Numbered from the stretch's first letter, positions 7,482 through 14,899 are shown. The stretch: 16,490 bases of DNA from JAJRRA01 sp048636595 (GCA_048636595.1 JAIVWI010000054.1:1-16490); one strand, 5' to 3'. Program-made: numbers and translations. Notes: generated by a model not told the origin, from the sequence alone.

Positions 7482-7955
7482 TCAGCCCTTGCCGGCAAAC
7501 AAGCCGGCATAATCGGGCACCAGACGCGCCTTGGCAATATTGCCCAGGTCCAGCGTGACTTCCACACCGTCCTGTTCCATTCTTACCTGGTCATCGATCG
7601 TACCCAGAATTCTTCCCTTGAACTTCCTGCGTCCCTCTAGTGGCGCAAACAGGGAGATTTGTGCCACTTCACCGGAAAATTGCTCGAACTGCACCAGCGT
7701 AAACAGGGGCCTGTCCAGGCCAGGCGAGGACACTTCCAACTGATACTTTCCCGGAATGGGATCTTCCACATCCAGTATCGCTGCGATTTCCCTGCTGACC
7801 TTCGCGCAATCCTCCACGGCGATGCCATCCGGTGCGTCGATGTAAATCACCAACACCGGATTCTTGGGGTTGTTGCTGTGTTCAATACCCACGAATTCAT
7901 AGCCCAGGTCTTCAACCAGTGGTTGCAGCAACGATGTCAATTTGCCTGAACTCAA
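7482..7955 (-). CDS. rimP: Ribosome maturation factor RimP
   Basis: RimP assists early assembly of the 30S subunit, acting around S12 and the central pseudoknot. The protein shows the family segments LVEDLGYEFVGIEHSNN, IYIDAPDGIAVEDCAKVSRE and LDVEDPIP, then YQLEVSSPGLDRPLFT. A C-terminal Sm-like domain ends with GNIAKARLVPDYAG. No ATG is available: an in-frame TGA lies upstream, and the two candidate starts are TTG at 7961 and TTG at 7955. AGGAG ends one base before the first but seven bases before the second, so I chose 7955, giving 157 residues. It heads the nusA-infB cluster, as in E. coli, behind a structured leader. Confidence 0.95.
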   Translation of the reverse strand: MSSGKLTSLLQPLVEDLGYEFVGIEHSNNPKNPVLVIYIDAPDGIAVEDCAKVSREIAAILDVEDPIPGKYQLEVSSPGLDRPLFTLVQFEQFSGEVAQISLFAPLEGRRKFKGRILGTIDDQVRMEQDGVEVTLDLGNIAKARLVPDYAGLFAGKG

Positions 7956-7962
7956 TCCCAAT

Positions 7963-7967
7963 CTCCT
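7963..7967 (-). promoter_or_regulatory. Ribosome binding site that decides the rimP start
   Basis: AGGAG on the minus strand. Its spacing is 7 bases to the TTG at 7955-7953 and only 1 base to the TTG at 7961-7959, so the inner TTG is the better start. Confidence 0.6.
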
Positions 7968-7994
7968 GTATGTGACCTTTATTCCTCAGGACAC

Positions 7995-8015
7995 AAAAAA
8001 AGGGCGCAATGGCCC
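7995..8015 (-). terminator. Candidate attenuator (short hairpin plus T7) in the rimP leader
   Basis: On the minus strand GGGC (8015-8012), a 6-base loop and GCCC (8005-8002) are followed directly by seven T (8001-7995). The stem has only four G-C pairs, so termination would be partial at best. It lies about 40 bases before the rimP start and downstream of the candidate rimP promoter, which is where an attenuator would act on the whole rimP-nusA-infB cluster. The metY-nusA-infB operon of E. coli is reported to be autoregulated by NusA; a link to this hairpin is inference. Confidence 0.45.
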
Positions 8016-8053
8016 CACGACACTATCCCGCAGCAACAACAGCCGGGGATATT

Positions 8054-8088
8054 CCTGCAATCAGAACGGCATGCCGCCCGCTTGCAGG
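8054..8088 (-). other. Nested inverted repeat in the rimP leader
   Basis: Arms 8054-8060 (cctgcaa) and 8082-8088 (ttgcagg) are perfect 7-base complements. They enclose a perfect 10-base palindrome cggcatgccg at 8067-8076. In RNA this would form a hairpin early in the transcript from the candidate rimP promoter. As DNA, the inner palindrome could be a protein site. No function is known to me. Confidence 0.5.
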
Positions 8089-8103
8089 TAAAAATGCGAT
8101 TTC

Positions 8104-8133
8104 ATTAAATCATTGCATCTTCCATCATGTCGC
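8104..8133 (-). promoter_or_regulatory. Candidate sigma-70 promoter of the rimP-nusA-infB cluster
   Basis: GCGACA (8133-8128, 4 of 6 consensus) and TTTAAT (8109-8104, 5 of 6) lie on the minus strand with an 18-base spacer. The start site would be near 8097, leaving a leader of about 140 bases before rimP. A promoter is expected here because a terminator (8176-8199) separates rimP from the tRNA gene. Confidence 0.4.
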
Positions 8134-8135
8134 AA

Positions 8136-8172
8136 GTCGGACCAGTCCGACCCAATCCGGTCAGTCCGGTCC
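8136..8172. repeat. Inverted repeat cluster just upstream of the rimP promoter, candidate operator
   Basis: A perfect palindrome gtcggac-ca-gtccgac at 8136-8151 lies three bases upstream of the candidate -35 box. The element cagtccg recurs at 8163-8169, and ggacc at 8139-8143 is the complement of ggtcc at 8168-8172. The 37-base block sits between the tRNA terminator and the promoter, where an activator or repressor could bind. The symmetry is directly visible; the role is a guess. Confidence 0.45.
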
Positions 8173-8173
8173 A

Positions 8174-8199
8174 TGAAAAAGGCCCCTGCCAGGAGCCTT
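8174..8199 (-). terminator. Intrinsic terminator after the initiator tRNA gene
   Basis: On the minus strand AAGGCTCC (8199-8192) pairs with GGGGCCTT (8186-8179) around a 5-base loop, giving 8 pairs with one G-T. It runs into a T tract ending at 8176. It begins about 30 bases after the tRNA CCA end, so most transcripts from the tRNA promoter should stop here before rimP. Confidence 0.8.
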
Positions 8200-8229
8200 A
8201 ACCCAGGAACCCAGCGATTCCTTAGAACC

Positions 8230-8306
8230 TGGTAGCGGGGGCAGGATTCGAACCTGCGACCTTCGGGTTATGAGCCCGACGAGCTGCCAGACTGCTCCAC
8301 CCCGCA
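8230..8306 (-). tRNA. metY: Initiator tRNA-fMet (anticodon CAT)
   Basis: The 77-base gene folds as a standard cloverleaf with encoded CCA at its 3' end. The anticodon loop is CTCATAA. Initiator features are visible: three consecutive G-C pairs at the base of the anticodon stem (GGG/CCC), an A11-U24 pair in the D stem (GAGC/GCTC), and no Watson-Crick pair between positions 1 and 72. The 1/72 bases are U and U here rather than the usual C and A. It sits just upstream of rimP-nusA-infB, as metY does in E. coli, which is why I use that symbol. It has its own strong promoter and is followed by an intrinsic terminator. Confidence 0.95.
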
Positions 8307-8320
8307 TCAACAGGTGGGCA

Positions 8321-8349
8321 ATAATATAGGCTCCCCCCGCCTATTTCAA
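8321..8349 (-). promoter_or_regulatory. Strong sigma-70 promoter of the initiator tRNA gene
   Basis: TTGAAA (8349-8344) and TATTAT (8326-8321) on the minus strand each match consensus at 5 of 6 positions with a 17-base spacer. The spacer contains TAGGC and GCCTA, an inverted repeat around a run of G. The bases after the -10 are C-rich (TGCCCACC), the kind of discriminator seen at stringently controlled stable-RNA promoters. Transcription would begin near 8314, leaving only a very short leader for RNase P to remove. Confidence 0.8.
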
Positions 8350-8392
8350 GAGCAAATCAATCAAATTCTGACTTAATACTGGTGTCACCCGG

Positions 8393-8449
8393 ACAAATTT
8401 TCAATCCAGCGTCCTCTGCGGATAATTAATTCAAGCTGTGCAAATTTGT
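8393..8449. repeat. Inverted repeat downstream of nuoN
   Basis: acaaattt at 8393-8400 and aaatttgt at 8442-8449 are 8-base complements 41 bases apart. They flank the region directly after the nuoN stop. The stem is A/T-only apart from one pair and has no tail, so it is not a convincing terminator. No other terminator is visible between nuoN and the tRNA promoter. Confidence 0.3.
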
Positions 8450-9895
8450 TTATGCTCCGAAAGAGGACATGCACACCGCGATCAGGGAGCTGGAGAAGAT
8501 ACCCAGGCCCAGCATCATGATACCGTTCAGGGAAATGGCCGCGCGGAAATCCACTGGCGCATCAATGGTCGACCCGGTCACCGGTTCATCGAAATACATC
8601 AGCTTGACCACGCGCAGGTAGTAAAACGCGCCGACTACCGAGAACACAACCGCACTGATGGCAAGCCACATCAGGCCGGCATCCAAAGCGGCCTTGATCA
8701 CCAGCCACTTGGCGAAAAAGCCGACGAAGACGGGTACGCCTGCCATGGAGAACATGACCATGGCCATGATGGCGGCATACCAGCTATTGCGCTGGTTCAG
8801 GCCCTTGAAGTCATCGAGCTGTTCCGCCTCAACACCCCGCGCCGAGAGCAGGATTACCATGCCGAATGCCCCGGCGGACATCAGTGAATAAACGATCACG
8901 TAGTACATGCTCGCACCGAAGCCTTCCGCAGTTCCCGGCAGCAGGCCCATCAGGATGAATCCCATGTGGGAGATCGTCGAATAAGCCAGCATACGCTTGA
9001 TATTGGTCTGGGCGATGGCGGCGAGGTTGCCGAGTACGATGGACAGTACCGCAAGTATGGACAACATTTGCTGCCAGTCGCCGTGCAAGTCTCCCAGTCC
9101 CGTATACAGCAGGCGGTAAGCCATGGCGAAGCCGGCCATTTTGGGAATAGATGAAATGAACAGGGTGACGGCAACCGGAGCACCCTCGTAGACATCCGGT
9201 ATCCACATGTGGAATGGAACCACGCCCAGCTTGAAAGCAAGGCCCACCACCAGGAACGCCAGGCCGAAGACCAGCATCACGTTATCACCGTCCTGATTGC
9301 TGATGGCGACAGAAATTTGCTGCAGGTCCATGCTGCCGGTGGCTCCGTAGATCATCGACATGCCGTACAACAACATGCCGGAGGCCATTGAGCCCAGCAC
9401 GAAGTATTTCATTGCCGCTTCTGAGCCACGTTTGGATTCGCGGTCGTATGCAACCAGCGCATAGGTGGACAAAGCGGTCATTTCCAGTCCGAGATAGATC
9501 ATGACCAGGCTGTTGGCCGAGATCAGCAGCATGACGCCCAGCAGTGCAAACAGCGACAGGGTGTAGAAATCCGCCCTGAACATCCTGAATTGCCTCAGGC
9601 AGAATTTCGAATAGATATACACCATGCCCAGGACAAAATAGCTGAACAGTTTCAGCACATCACCCATCGGATCCCGGATGAAACTGCCGTTAAAGGCGGT
9701 TGCCGACCTCAGGCCTGCGGACAGGTAATCACCACGCACGGTAATTATGGCGGCAAAAATCAGGGTGATCATCGCCATCATGTGAATGATTCCGCGCCGC
9801 TCTTCACGGATAAACAGGTCCGAGATCAGGATGACGCAAGCCATGGTCAATACCCAGAACTCGGGAGCAGCCAGCAACATGTTCGTTGTATTCAT
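8450..9895 (-). CDS. nuoN: NADH-quinone oxidoreductase subunit N
   Basis: NuoN is one of three antiporter-like proton-pumping subunits in the membrane arm of complex I. The 481 residues (E. coli 485) are almost entirely hydrophobic with about 14 membrane helices. Conserved charged residues are in place: Glu138 in VMIYLGLEMTALSTYALVAY, Lys222 and His229 in FKLGVVPFHMWIPDVYEGAP, and Lys252 in SSIPKMAGF. NIKRMLAYSTISHMGF is the second antiporter-repeat signature. The start ATG overlaps the nuoM stop by four bases (ATGA), so translation is probably coupled. It is the last gene of the operon; about 100 bases separate it from the tRNA promoter. Confidence 0.97.
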   Translation of the reverse strand: MNTTNMLLAAPEFWVLTMACVILISDLFIREERRGIIHMMAMITLIFAAIITVRGDYLSAGLRSATAFNGSFIRDPMGDVLKLFSYFVLGMVYIYSKFCLRQFRMFRADFYTLSLFALLGVMLLISANSLVMIYLGLEMTALSTYALVAYDRESKRGSEAAMKYFVLGSMASGMLLYGMSMIYGATGSMDLQQISVAISNQDGDNVMLVFGLAFLVVGLAFKLGVVPFHMWIPDVYEGAPVAVTLFISSIPKMAGFAMAYRLLYTGLGDLHGDWQQMLSILAVLSIVLGNLAAIAQTNIKRMLAYSTISHMGFILMGLLPGTAEGFGASMYYVIVYSLMSAGAFGMVILLSARGVEAEQLDDFKGLNQRNSWYAAIMAMVMFSMAGVPVFVGFFAKWLVIKAALDAGLMWLAISAVVFSVVGAFYYLRVVKLMYFDEPVTGSTIDAPVDFRAAISLNGIMMLGLGIFSSSLIAVCMSSFGA

Positions 9896-11430
9896 ATGCC
9901 CTTCACACCTGCTATCGCAATTTTGGACTGCTGGATGTGCTCCAGCAACTGGTCGACTGAAGCGTGCATCAGGTTCACCAGCGGTTCAGGCCACAGGCCA
10001 ACCACCAGGACGGCCACTGCGATCGTGCCCAGGACCAGTGCTTCACGTGCATTGATGTCCTCCAGCCTGGCGACTTCATTACTGGTGACCTCTCCGAATA
10101 TGACCCGTTTCACCAGCCACAGGCTGTAAGCTGCACCCAGGATCAGGGTCATGCCGGCCAGGAAGGCATACCAGAAATTGGCCTGGAATGCTGCCAGGAT
10201 CACCATGAATTCACCCACGAATCCACTGGTTCCCGGCAAACCGGAGTTCGCCAGGAAAAATAACACGGCGAAGCTCGCGAACCAGGGCATGGTGTTGGCC
10301 ACACCACCATAGTCGGCAATCATCCTGCTGTGCAGGCGGTCATATAGAACACCTACGCAAAGGAATAGCGCACCGGATATAAAGCCATGTGAAATCATCT
10401 GCACCATGGCGCCTTCCACGCCCAGTGCGGCACCCCTTCCACCTTCGGAGTTCTGGAAAATCGCGAAGGCAATGAACAGGCCAAGGGTGACGAAACCCAT
10501 GTGAGCAATGGAGGAATAGGCAATCAGCTTCTTCATGTCCTCCTGCACCAGCGCAACGAAGCCAATGTACACAATGGCAATCAGCGAGAGCGAAATCATC
10601 AGCCAGTCAAACGCGGCGGCAGCGTCCGGGGTAACGGGCAGACTGAACCGGATAAAACCGTAGCCGCCAATTTTCAACAAAATGGCGGCCAGGATGACCG
10701 AACCGCCCGTGGGTGCCTCTACATGGGCATCCGGCAACCATGTATGTACCGGCCACATGGGGATTTTAACTGCGAAAGCGGCGAGGAAACCAAGGAATAG
10801 CCATTTCTGCACTTCGAGCGTGAGCGGGAAATCATGCCATGCCAGTATCGACCATGTCCCTGACTGGATGTAAAGGTAGATCAGGCCGATCAGCATGAAT
10901 ACCGAACCGAGGAAGGTATACAGGAAAAACTTGATCGTTGCATACACACGCCGTGGTCCGCCCCACATGCCGATCAACAGGAACATCGGGATCAGCATGG
11001 CCTCGAAGAAGGCATAGAACAGCAAAGCGTCAAGGGCACTGAACACACCCACCATCAAGCCTTCCATTATCAGGAAGGCCGCCATGTACTGATGCACTCT
11101 CTCCTGGATAACTTCCCAACCGGCAATCACGACCAGCACACCGAAAAAGGTGGTCAGCATGATCAGGGGGACTGAAAAACCGTCAACACCGATATGATAA
11201 TTTACGTCAAAAGCAGCAATCCAGGGACTAAGCTCGGAAAACTGCATCGCCGCCGATGATGATTCAAACGCCGTGAGCATGAAAATGCTGAACACAAATA
11301 TCAGTGCGGAAATAACCAGCGCCAGCAGCCTCGCAAGCGGTGCGCGCTGATCACCAACAGCCAGTATTGCCAATCCACCCAGGATAGGAAGCCAGATCAG
11401 GATACTCAGTATGGGCCAGTTTGATGCCAT
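9892..11430 (-). CDS. nuoM: NADH-quinone oxidoreductase subunit M
   Basis: NuoM is the middle antiporter-like proton pump of complex I. The 512 residues (E. coli 509) form about 14 membrane helices. Key residues seen are Glu143 in YAFFEAMLIPMFLLIGMWG, Lys222 and His229 in FAVKIPMWPVHTWLPDAHVE, and Lys253 in ILLKIGGYGFIRF. The second-repeat motif MKKLIAYSSIAHMGFVTLG is also intact. The ATG at 11430 follows the nuoL stop by 19 bases, with GAGGGG as a plausible though distant ribosome site. Its TGA shares bases with the nuoN start. Confidence 0.98.
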   Translation of the reverse strand: MASNWPILSILIWLPILGGLAILAVGDQRAPLARLLALVISALIFVFSIFMLTAFESSSAAMQFSELSPWIAAFDVNYHIGVDGFSVPLIMLTTFFGVLVVIAGWEVIQERVHQYMAAFLIMEGLMVGVFSALDALLFYAFFEAMLIPMFLLIGMWGGPRRVYATIKFFLYTFLGSVFMLIGLIYLYIQSGTWSILAWHDFPLTLEVQKWLFLGFLAAFAVKIPMWPVHTWLPDAHVEAPTGGSVILAAILLKIGGYGFIRFSLPVTPDAAAAFDWLMISLSLIAIVYIGFVALVQEDMKKLIAYSSIAHMGFVTLGLFIAFAIFQNSEGGRGAALGVEGAMVQMISHGFISGALFLCVGVLYDRLHSRMIADYGGVANTMPWFASFAVLFFLANSGLPGTSGFVGEFMVILAAFQANFWYAFLAGMTLILGAAYSLWLVKRVIFGEVTSNEVARLEDINAREALVLGTIAVAVLVVGLWPEPLVNLMHASVDQLLEHIQQSKIAIAGVKGI

Positions 11431-11449
11431 GATTCCGTTTACCCCTCTG

Positions 11450-13441
11450 CTACAAGATGACCCAGATTGCGAGAATACCGATCAGGCCGGCGATCATCAC
11501 AAAGGCGTATTGGAACAGGTATCCGCTCTGCCAGACCCTGATTCTTGCGGCGAGACTATTCACCAGGCGGCCTGACCCGTTTACCATCCAGTCATCGATC
11601 ACCCCGGCGTCAACTTTCTTCCAAAGGCCGTTTCCGATGCGGATAAACCGACTGACAAAGATTTTTTGGTACAACTCGTCGAAATAATACTTGTGGTAAA
11701 GCAAGCGGTATATACCCGGCAACTTCTGCTGGAAGAAGTCCGCCAATGCCGGCCGGAACTGGTAAATGAATGTTGCCGATACAAACCCGGCTATCATCAA
11801 CCAGAATGGCGCCGACTGGATCGAATGTTTCGCCATGGCCAAAGGACCATGGAAATGTTCGCCGACATGCGCCAGCACATTGTTAGCCGGAAGCACCGTG
11901 ATGGATTCGGACAACCAGCCAGTGAACAGCACCGGGCCAATCGTCAGGTAGCCGATCACGATTGATGGAATGGCCAGCAGAACCAGGGGCACCGTCACAA
12001 CCCATGGAGACTCGTGCGGTACATGCTGCACAACACCATCCGGTGGGTGGTCGCCCGCACCCACGTCAACCGTGTAGCGCGGCTTACCGTGGAAGGTCAG
12101 GTAAAGCAGCCGGAAGCTGTAGAAGGAAGTCACCAACACACCGAGCAAAACGCTCCAGTAAGCAACATCCGACCCGAAACGGCTGGACGCCGCTACGGCT
12201 TCGATAATCGAATCCTTGGAATAGAATCCGGCCATAAACGGGAAACCGATCAGCGCCAGGGTGCCCACCCAGGCTGTAATCCAGGTAATGGGCATCTGTT
12301 TACGCAGCCCGCCCATGTATCGCATGTCCTGCTGGTGATGCAGGGCAATGATCACGGACCCGGCGGCCAGGAACAGCAGTGCCTTGAAAAAGGCGTGCGT
12401 CATCAGGTGGAAAATAGCCGCTGAATAGGCGGATACGCCAAGTGCAACGGTCATGTAACCCAGCTGTGAAAGTGTCGAATAGGCAATAACCCGCTTGATG
12501 TCATTCTGGACAATACCGATCAGGCCCATGGCCATGGCAGTCACTGCGCCGATCAACATGACAAAACTCAGGGCTGCATCGCTCAGCTCGAACAACGGGG
12601 ACATGCGGGCGACCAAGAAAATCCCGGCCGTGACCATGGTGGCCGCGTGAATCAGGGCGGAGATCGGTGTCGGGCCTTCCATGGAATCCGGCAGCCAGAC
12701 ATGCAGCGGCGCCTGGGCTGATTTACCCATGGCCCCGATAAACAGGCAGATACAAATAACCGTTATCCACTGCCATTCAAGGCCTGGAATAATAGTGACC
12801 GTCTTACCCACGATAGACGGCGCCTGTTCGAACACGGTGACATAATCAAGAGTGCCGAACGAATAGAGCACAGCCGCGATACCCAGCAGAAAACCGAAGT
12901 CGCCAACACGGTTGACCAGGAAGGCCTTCAGACCGGCATTAATTGCTGATTCCCGATCAAACCAGAAACCGATCAACAGGTATGACACCAACCCCACCGC
13001 TTCCCAGCCGAAAAACAACTGCAGGAAATTATTGGCCATCACCAGCATCAGCATGGAAAAAGTAAACAGCGCTATATAGCTGAAGAAACGCTGATAGCCC
13101 GGGTCTTTGGCCATGTATCCGACGGTGTAGATATGGACCATGAAGGAAATGAAACTCACCACGGTCATCATCAGCGCGGTCAGGTGGTCGATCAGGAAAC
13201 CAACCTCGAAACGGATTCCATCGGAAACCATCCAGGTGTAAATGCTGATATTTTGCGTTTGCATTCCCTGGTAAATCTGTTGGTATAAAATCCAGGCGGA
13301 CAAGCCGAAGGAAGCCCCGACGCCCAGGATAGCAACCCAGTGCGAACCGGCACGGCCTACCTGCTTTCTCAGAAGCCCGGCAATGACTGCTGCTGCCAGC
13401 GGCAGCAGTGGAATCAACAGCAATATGGTTTTCAGAGACAT
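11450..13441 (-). CDS. nuoL: NADH-quinone oxidoreductase subunit L
   Basis: NuoL is the distal antiporter-like pump of complex I and carries the long lateral helix that runs along the membrane arm. The protein has 663 residues, longer than E. coli NuoL (613). Conserved positions are Glu147 in LQLFFGWEAVGLVSYLLIGF, Asp181 in NRVGDFGFLLG, Lys240 and His247 in GAMGKSAQAPLHVWLPDSME, His345 and His349 in FHLMTHAFFKALLF, and Lys353. The extra length is mostly in the soluble loop after the core (GAGDHPPDGVVQHVPHESPW region) and near the end. The stop of nuoK is one base before this ATG, with AAGGG as ribosome site. Confidence 0.98.
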   Translation of the reverse strand: MSLKTILLLIPLLPLAAAVIAGLLRKQVGRAGSHWVAILGVGASFGLSAWILYQQIYQGMQTQNISIYTWMVSDGIRFEVGFLIDHLTALMMTVVSFISFMVHIYTVGYMAKDPGYQRFFSYIALFTFSMLMLVMANNFLQLFFGWEAVGLVSYLLIGFWFDRESAINAGLKAFLVNRVGDFGFLLGIAAVLYSFGTLDYVTVFEQAPSIVGKTVTIIPGLEWQWITVICICLFIGAMGKSAQAPLHVWLPDSMEGPTPISALIHAATMVTAGIFLVARMSPLFELSDAALSFVMLIGAVTAMAMGLIGIVQNDIKRVIAYSTLSQLGYMTVALGVSAYSAAIFHLMTHAFFKALLFLAAGSVIIALHHQQDMRYMGGLRKQMPITWITAWVGTLALIGFPFMAGFYSKDSIIEAVAASSRFGSDVAYWSVLLGVLVTSFYSFRLLYLTFHGKPRYTVDVGAGDHPPDGVVQHVPHESPWVVTVPLVLLAIPSIVIGYLTIGPVLFTGWLSESITVLPANNVLAHVGEHFHGPLAMAKHSIQSAPFWLMIAGFVSATFIYQFRPALADFFQQKLPGIYRLLYHKYYFDELYQKIFVSRFIRIGNGLWKKVDAGVIDDWMVNGSGRLVNSLAARIRVWQSGYLFQYAFVMIAGLIGILAIWVIL

Positions 13442-13442
13442 A

Positions 13443-13748
13443 TCAACCCTTCAGTTCATCCAGTTCGGCCACGTTAATCGTCCCGCGGTTGCGGAATAGC
13501 ACGACCAGGATCGCCAGGCCAATGGCTGCTTCGGCCGCAGCTACGGTCAGTATGAAAAATACGAATACCTGCCCGTCCATATTTCCCAGGAAACGGGAAA
13601 AGGCGACAAAGTTCATATTCACCGCCAACAGCATCAGCTCGATACACATCAACAGGATGATGACGTTCTTGCGATTGAGAAATATCCCGGCGACGCTCAG
13701 GCAAAACAGGATCGCGCCCAGGCTCAGGAAATGTGCGAGTGTCAACAT
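13443..13748 (-). CDS. nuoK: NADH-quinone oxidoreductase subunit K
   Basis: NuoK is the small three-helix membrane subunit next to NuoN that takes part in the proton path. I chose the ATG at 13748, which gives 101 residues, the usual length, with AGGAG six bases upstream at 13755-13759. A frame-open TTG five codons earlier would place the ribosome site inside the gene. The two essential membrane glutamates are present: Glu37 in LLMCIELMLLAVN and Glu73 in VAAAEAAIGLAILV. The end reads INVAELDELKG, resembling the family C-terminus. Confidence 0.97.
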   Translation of the reverse strand: MLTLAHFLSLGAILFCLSVAGIFLNRKNVIILLMCIELMLLAVNMNFVAFSRFLGNMDGQVFVFFILTVAAAEAAIGLAILVVLFRNRGTINVAELDELKG

Positions 13749-13754
13749 ACGATA

Positions 13755-13759
13755 CTCCT
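13755..13759 (-). promoter_or_regulatory. Ribosome binding site that fixes the nuoK start
   Basis: AGGAG on the minus strand, six bases before the ATG at 13748-13746 and within the 31-base nuoJ-nuoK gap. It excludes the upstream TTG as the start. Confidence 0.7.
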
Positions 13760-13779
13760 GCAAGGTGATATTGACATGT

Positions 13780-14394
13780 TCAGTTCCCCTGCCTCGGTTC
13801 CGGGTCCATTTTTACCAGGCGAACCCGCTCATCCTTCTGTACGCGGACCTGCATGGATGCATTCTGCACTTTCGCTGAGGTACGCTTCCGGAGCGTCAAT
13901 GCAATGGCGGCAATGATCGCTATCAGCAGGATCACCCCTGCCGCTTCGAAGGCCAGCAGGTAGTTGGTGAACAACACCTCTCCCACGGCTTTGGTATTGC
14001 TGTAACCATCGGGGTGTGGCGGCGGTAGCGGGAAAGCATTTTGATCGAACCTTCCCTTGCTCCAGATCACGACCAGCAATTCGGCAGCCATGATCACCCC
14101 CACGACGATCCCGGCAGGCAGGTAACGGACAAACCCTTCCTTCAGCGGAGCCAGGTTGATATCCAGCATCATGACGACAAACAGGAACAGCACCATGACC
14201 GCCCCGACGTAGACGAGAATCAGGATGATGGCCAGGAATTCCACTTCCAGCAGCATCCAGATAGCTGCTGAACTGAAAAACGCCAGCACCAGGAACAGGG
14301 CTGAATAAACCGGGTTGCGCACGGTGATGACCGCCATCGCCGCTGCCACCAGCACCAGTGAAAACCCGTAAAAAACTATTTCGGTAATCGGCAT
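13780..14394 (-). CDS. nuoJ: NADH-quinone oxidoreductase subunit J
   Basis: NuoJ is a five-helix membrane subunit at the junction between the quinone-site region and the pumps. The 204 residues show the family pattern: AVITVRNPVYSALFLVLAFF, then LLEVEFLAIILILVYVGAVM and LFLFVVMMLD, the helix that changes conformation in complex I structures. A periplasmic-type loop rich in Pro (PLPPPHPDGY) and a last helix (LLAFEAAGVILLIAIIAAIA) follow, with a basic hydrophilic tail of about 35 residues. The ATG follows the nuoI stop by 14 bases with GGAG eight bases upstream. Confidence 0.97.
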   Translation of the reverse strand: MPITEIVFYGFSLVLVAAAMAVITVRNPVYSALFLVLAFFSSAAIWMLLEVEFLAIILILVYVGAVMVLFLFVVMMLDINLAPLKEGFVRYLPAGIVVGVIMAAELLVVIWSKGRFDQNAFPLPPPHPDGYSNTKAVGEVLFTNYLLAFEAAGVILLIAIIAAIALTLRKRTSAKVQNASMQVRVQKDERVRLVKMDPEPRQGN

Positions 14395-14408
14395 CTGTTC
14401 TGCTCCGC

Positions 14409-14897
14409 TCAGCGATACGCTGCGTCCTGTCTGCGATTGGCCTCAATGCTCTCCTCGTAACGATCTCCGATGGCGAGCAGCTTTTCCTTGGTCATAATAT
14501 TTTCACCACGATTCTCAAAATGGTATTCGAGAATGTCTGTCTCCACGATTGAATCAACCGGGCAGGACTCTTCACAGAAACCACAGTAAATGCATTTGAA
14601 CAAATCGATTTCATAACGCGTGGTACGGCGCGTGCCATCTTCCCGCTGGGTGGAATCAATGGTTATTGCCAGGGCCGGACAGACCGCTTCGCAAAGTTTG
14701 CAGGCAATACAGCGTTCCTCACCGTTGGGGTAGCGGCGCAGTGCGTGCAAACCACGGAAGCGGTTGGATTTGGGTGTTTTTTCTTCCGGATACTTAATCG
14801 TGAACTTGGGTTCGAAGAAATAGCGCAGAGTCACGGCAGCGCCCTGGCCCAACTCCAGTAACAACAGGCTTTTCAGGTAACGGGTAATTGCATTCAT
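14409..14897 (-). CDS. nuoI: NADH-quinone oxidoreductase subunit I (two [4Fe-4S] ferredoxin-like subunit)
   Basis: NuoI carries clusters N6a and N6b, which pass electrons towards N2 and quinone at the interface of the peripheral and membrane arms. The 162 residues contain two complete ferredoxin motifs: Cys63, 66, 69 and 73 in RCIACKLCEAVCP, and Cys102, 105, 108 and 112 in KCIYCGFCEESCP. The length (162) and N-terminus are of the shorter form common in alpha- and beta-proteobacteria and mitochondria, not the 180-residue E. coli form. The ATG lies two bases after the nuoH stop. Confidence 0.98.
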   Translation of the reverse strand: MNAITRYLKSLLLLELGQGAAVTLRYFFEPKFTIKYPEEKTPKSNRFRGLHALRRYPNGEERCIACKLCEAVCPALAITIDSTQREDGTRRTTRYEIDLFKCIYCGFCEESCPVDSIVETDILEYHFENRGENIMTKEKLLAIGDRYEESIEANRRQDAAYR

Positions 14898-14899
14898 GA

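Noticed and set aside
7433..7567. A 45-codon N-terminal extension of nusA
   Set aside because: It runs out of frame through the end of rimP, has no similarity to NusA, and the family start MSKEILLVVDAVSNEKG lies downstream with a ribosome site.
8307..8449. A terminator for the nuo operon after nuoN
   Set aside because: Only an A/T-rich long-range inverted repeat is present, without a compact GC stem and T tract. The nuo transcript may read into the tRNA region and stop at 8176-8199.
13749..13763. A TTG start five codons upstream for nuoK
   Set aside because: The ribosome binding site would fall inside the coding region, and the resulting protein would be longer than the conserved 101-residue form.
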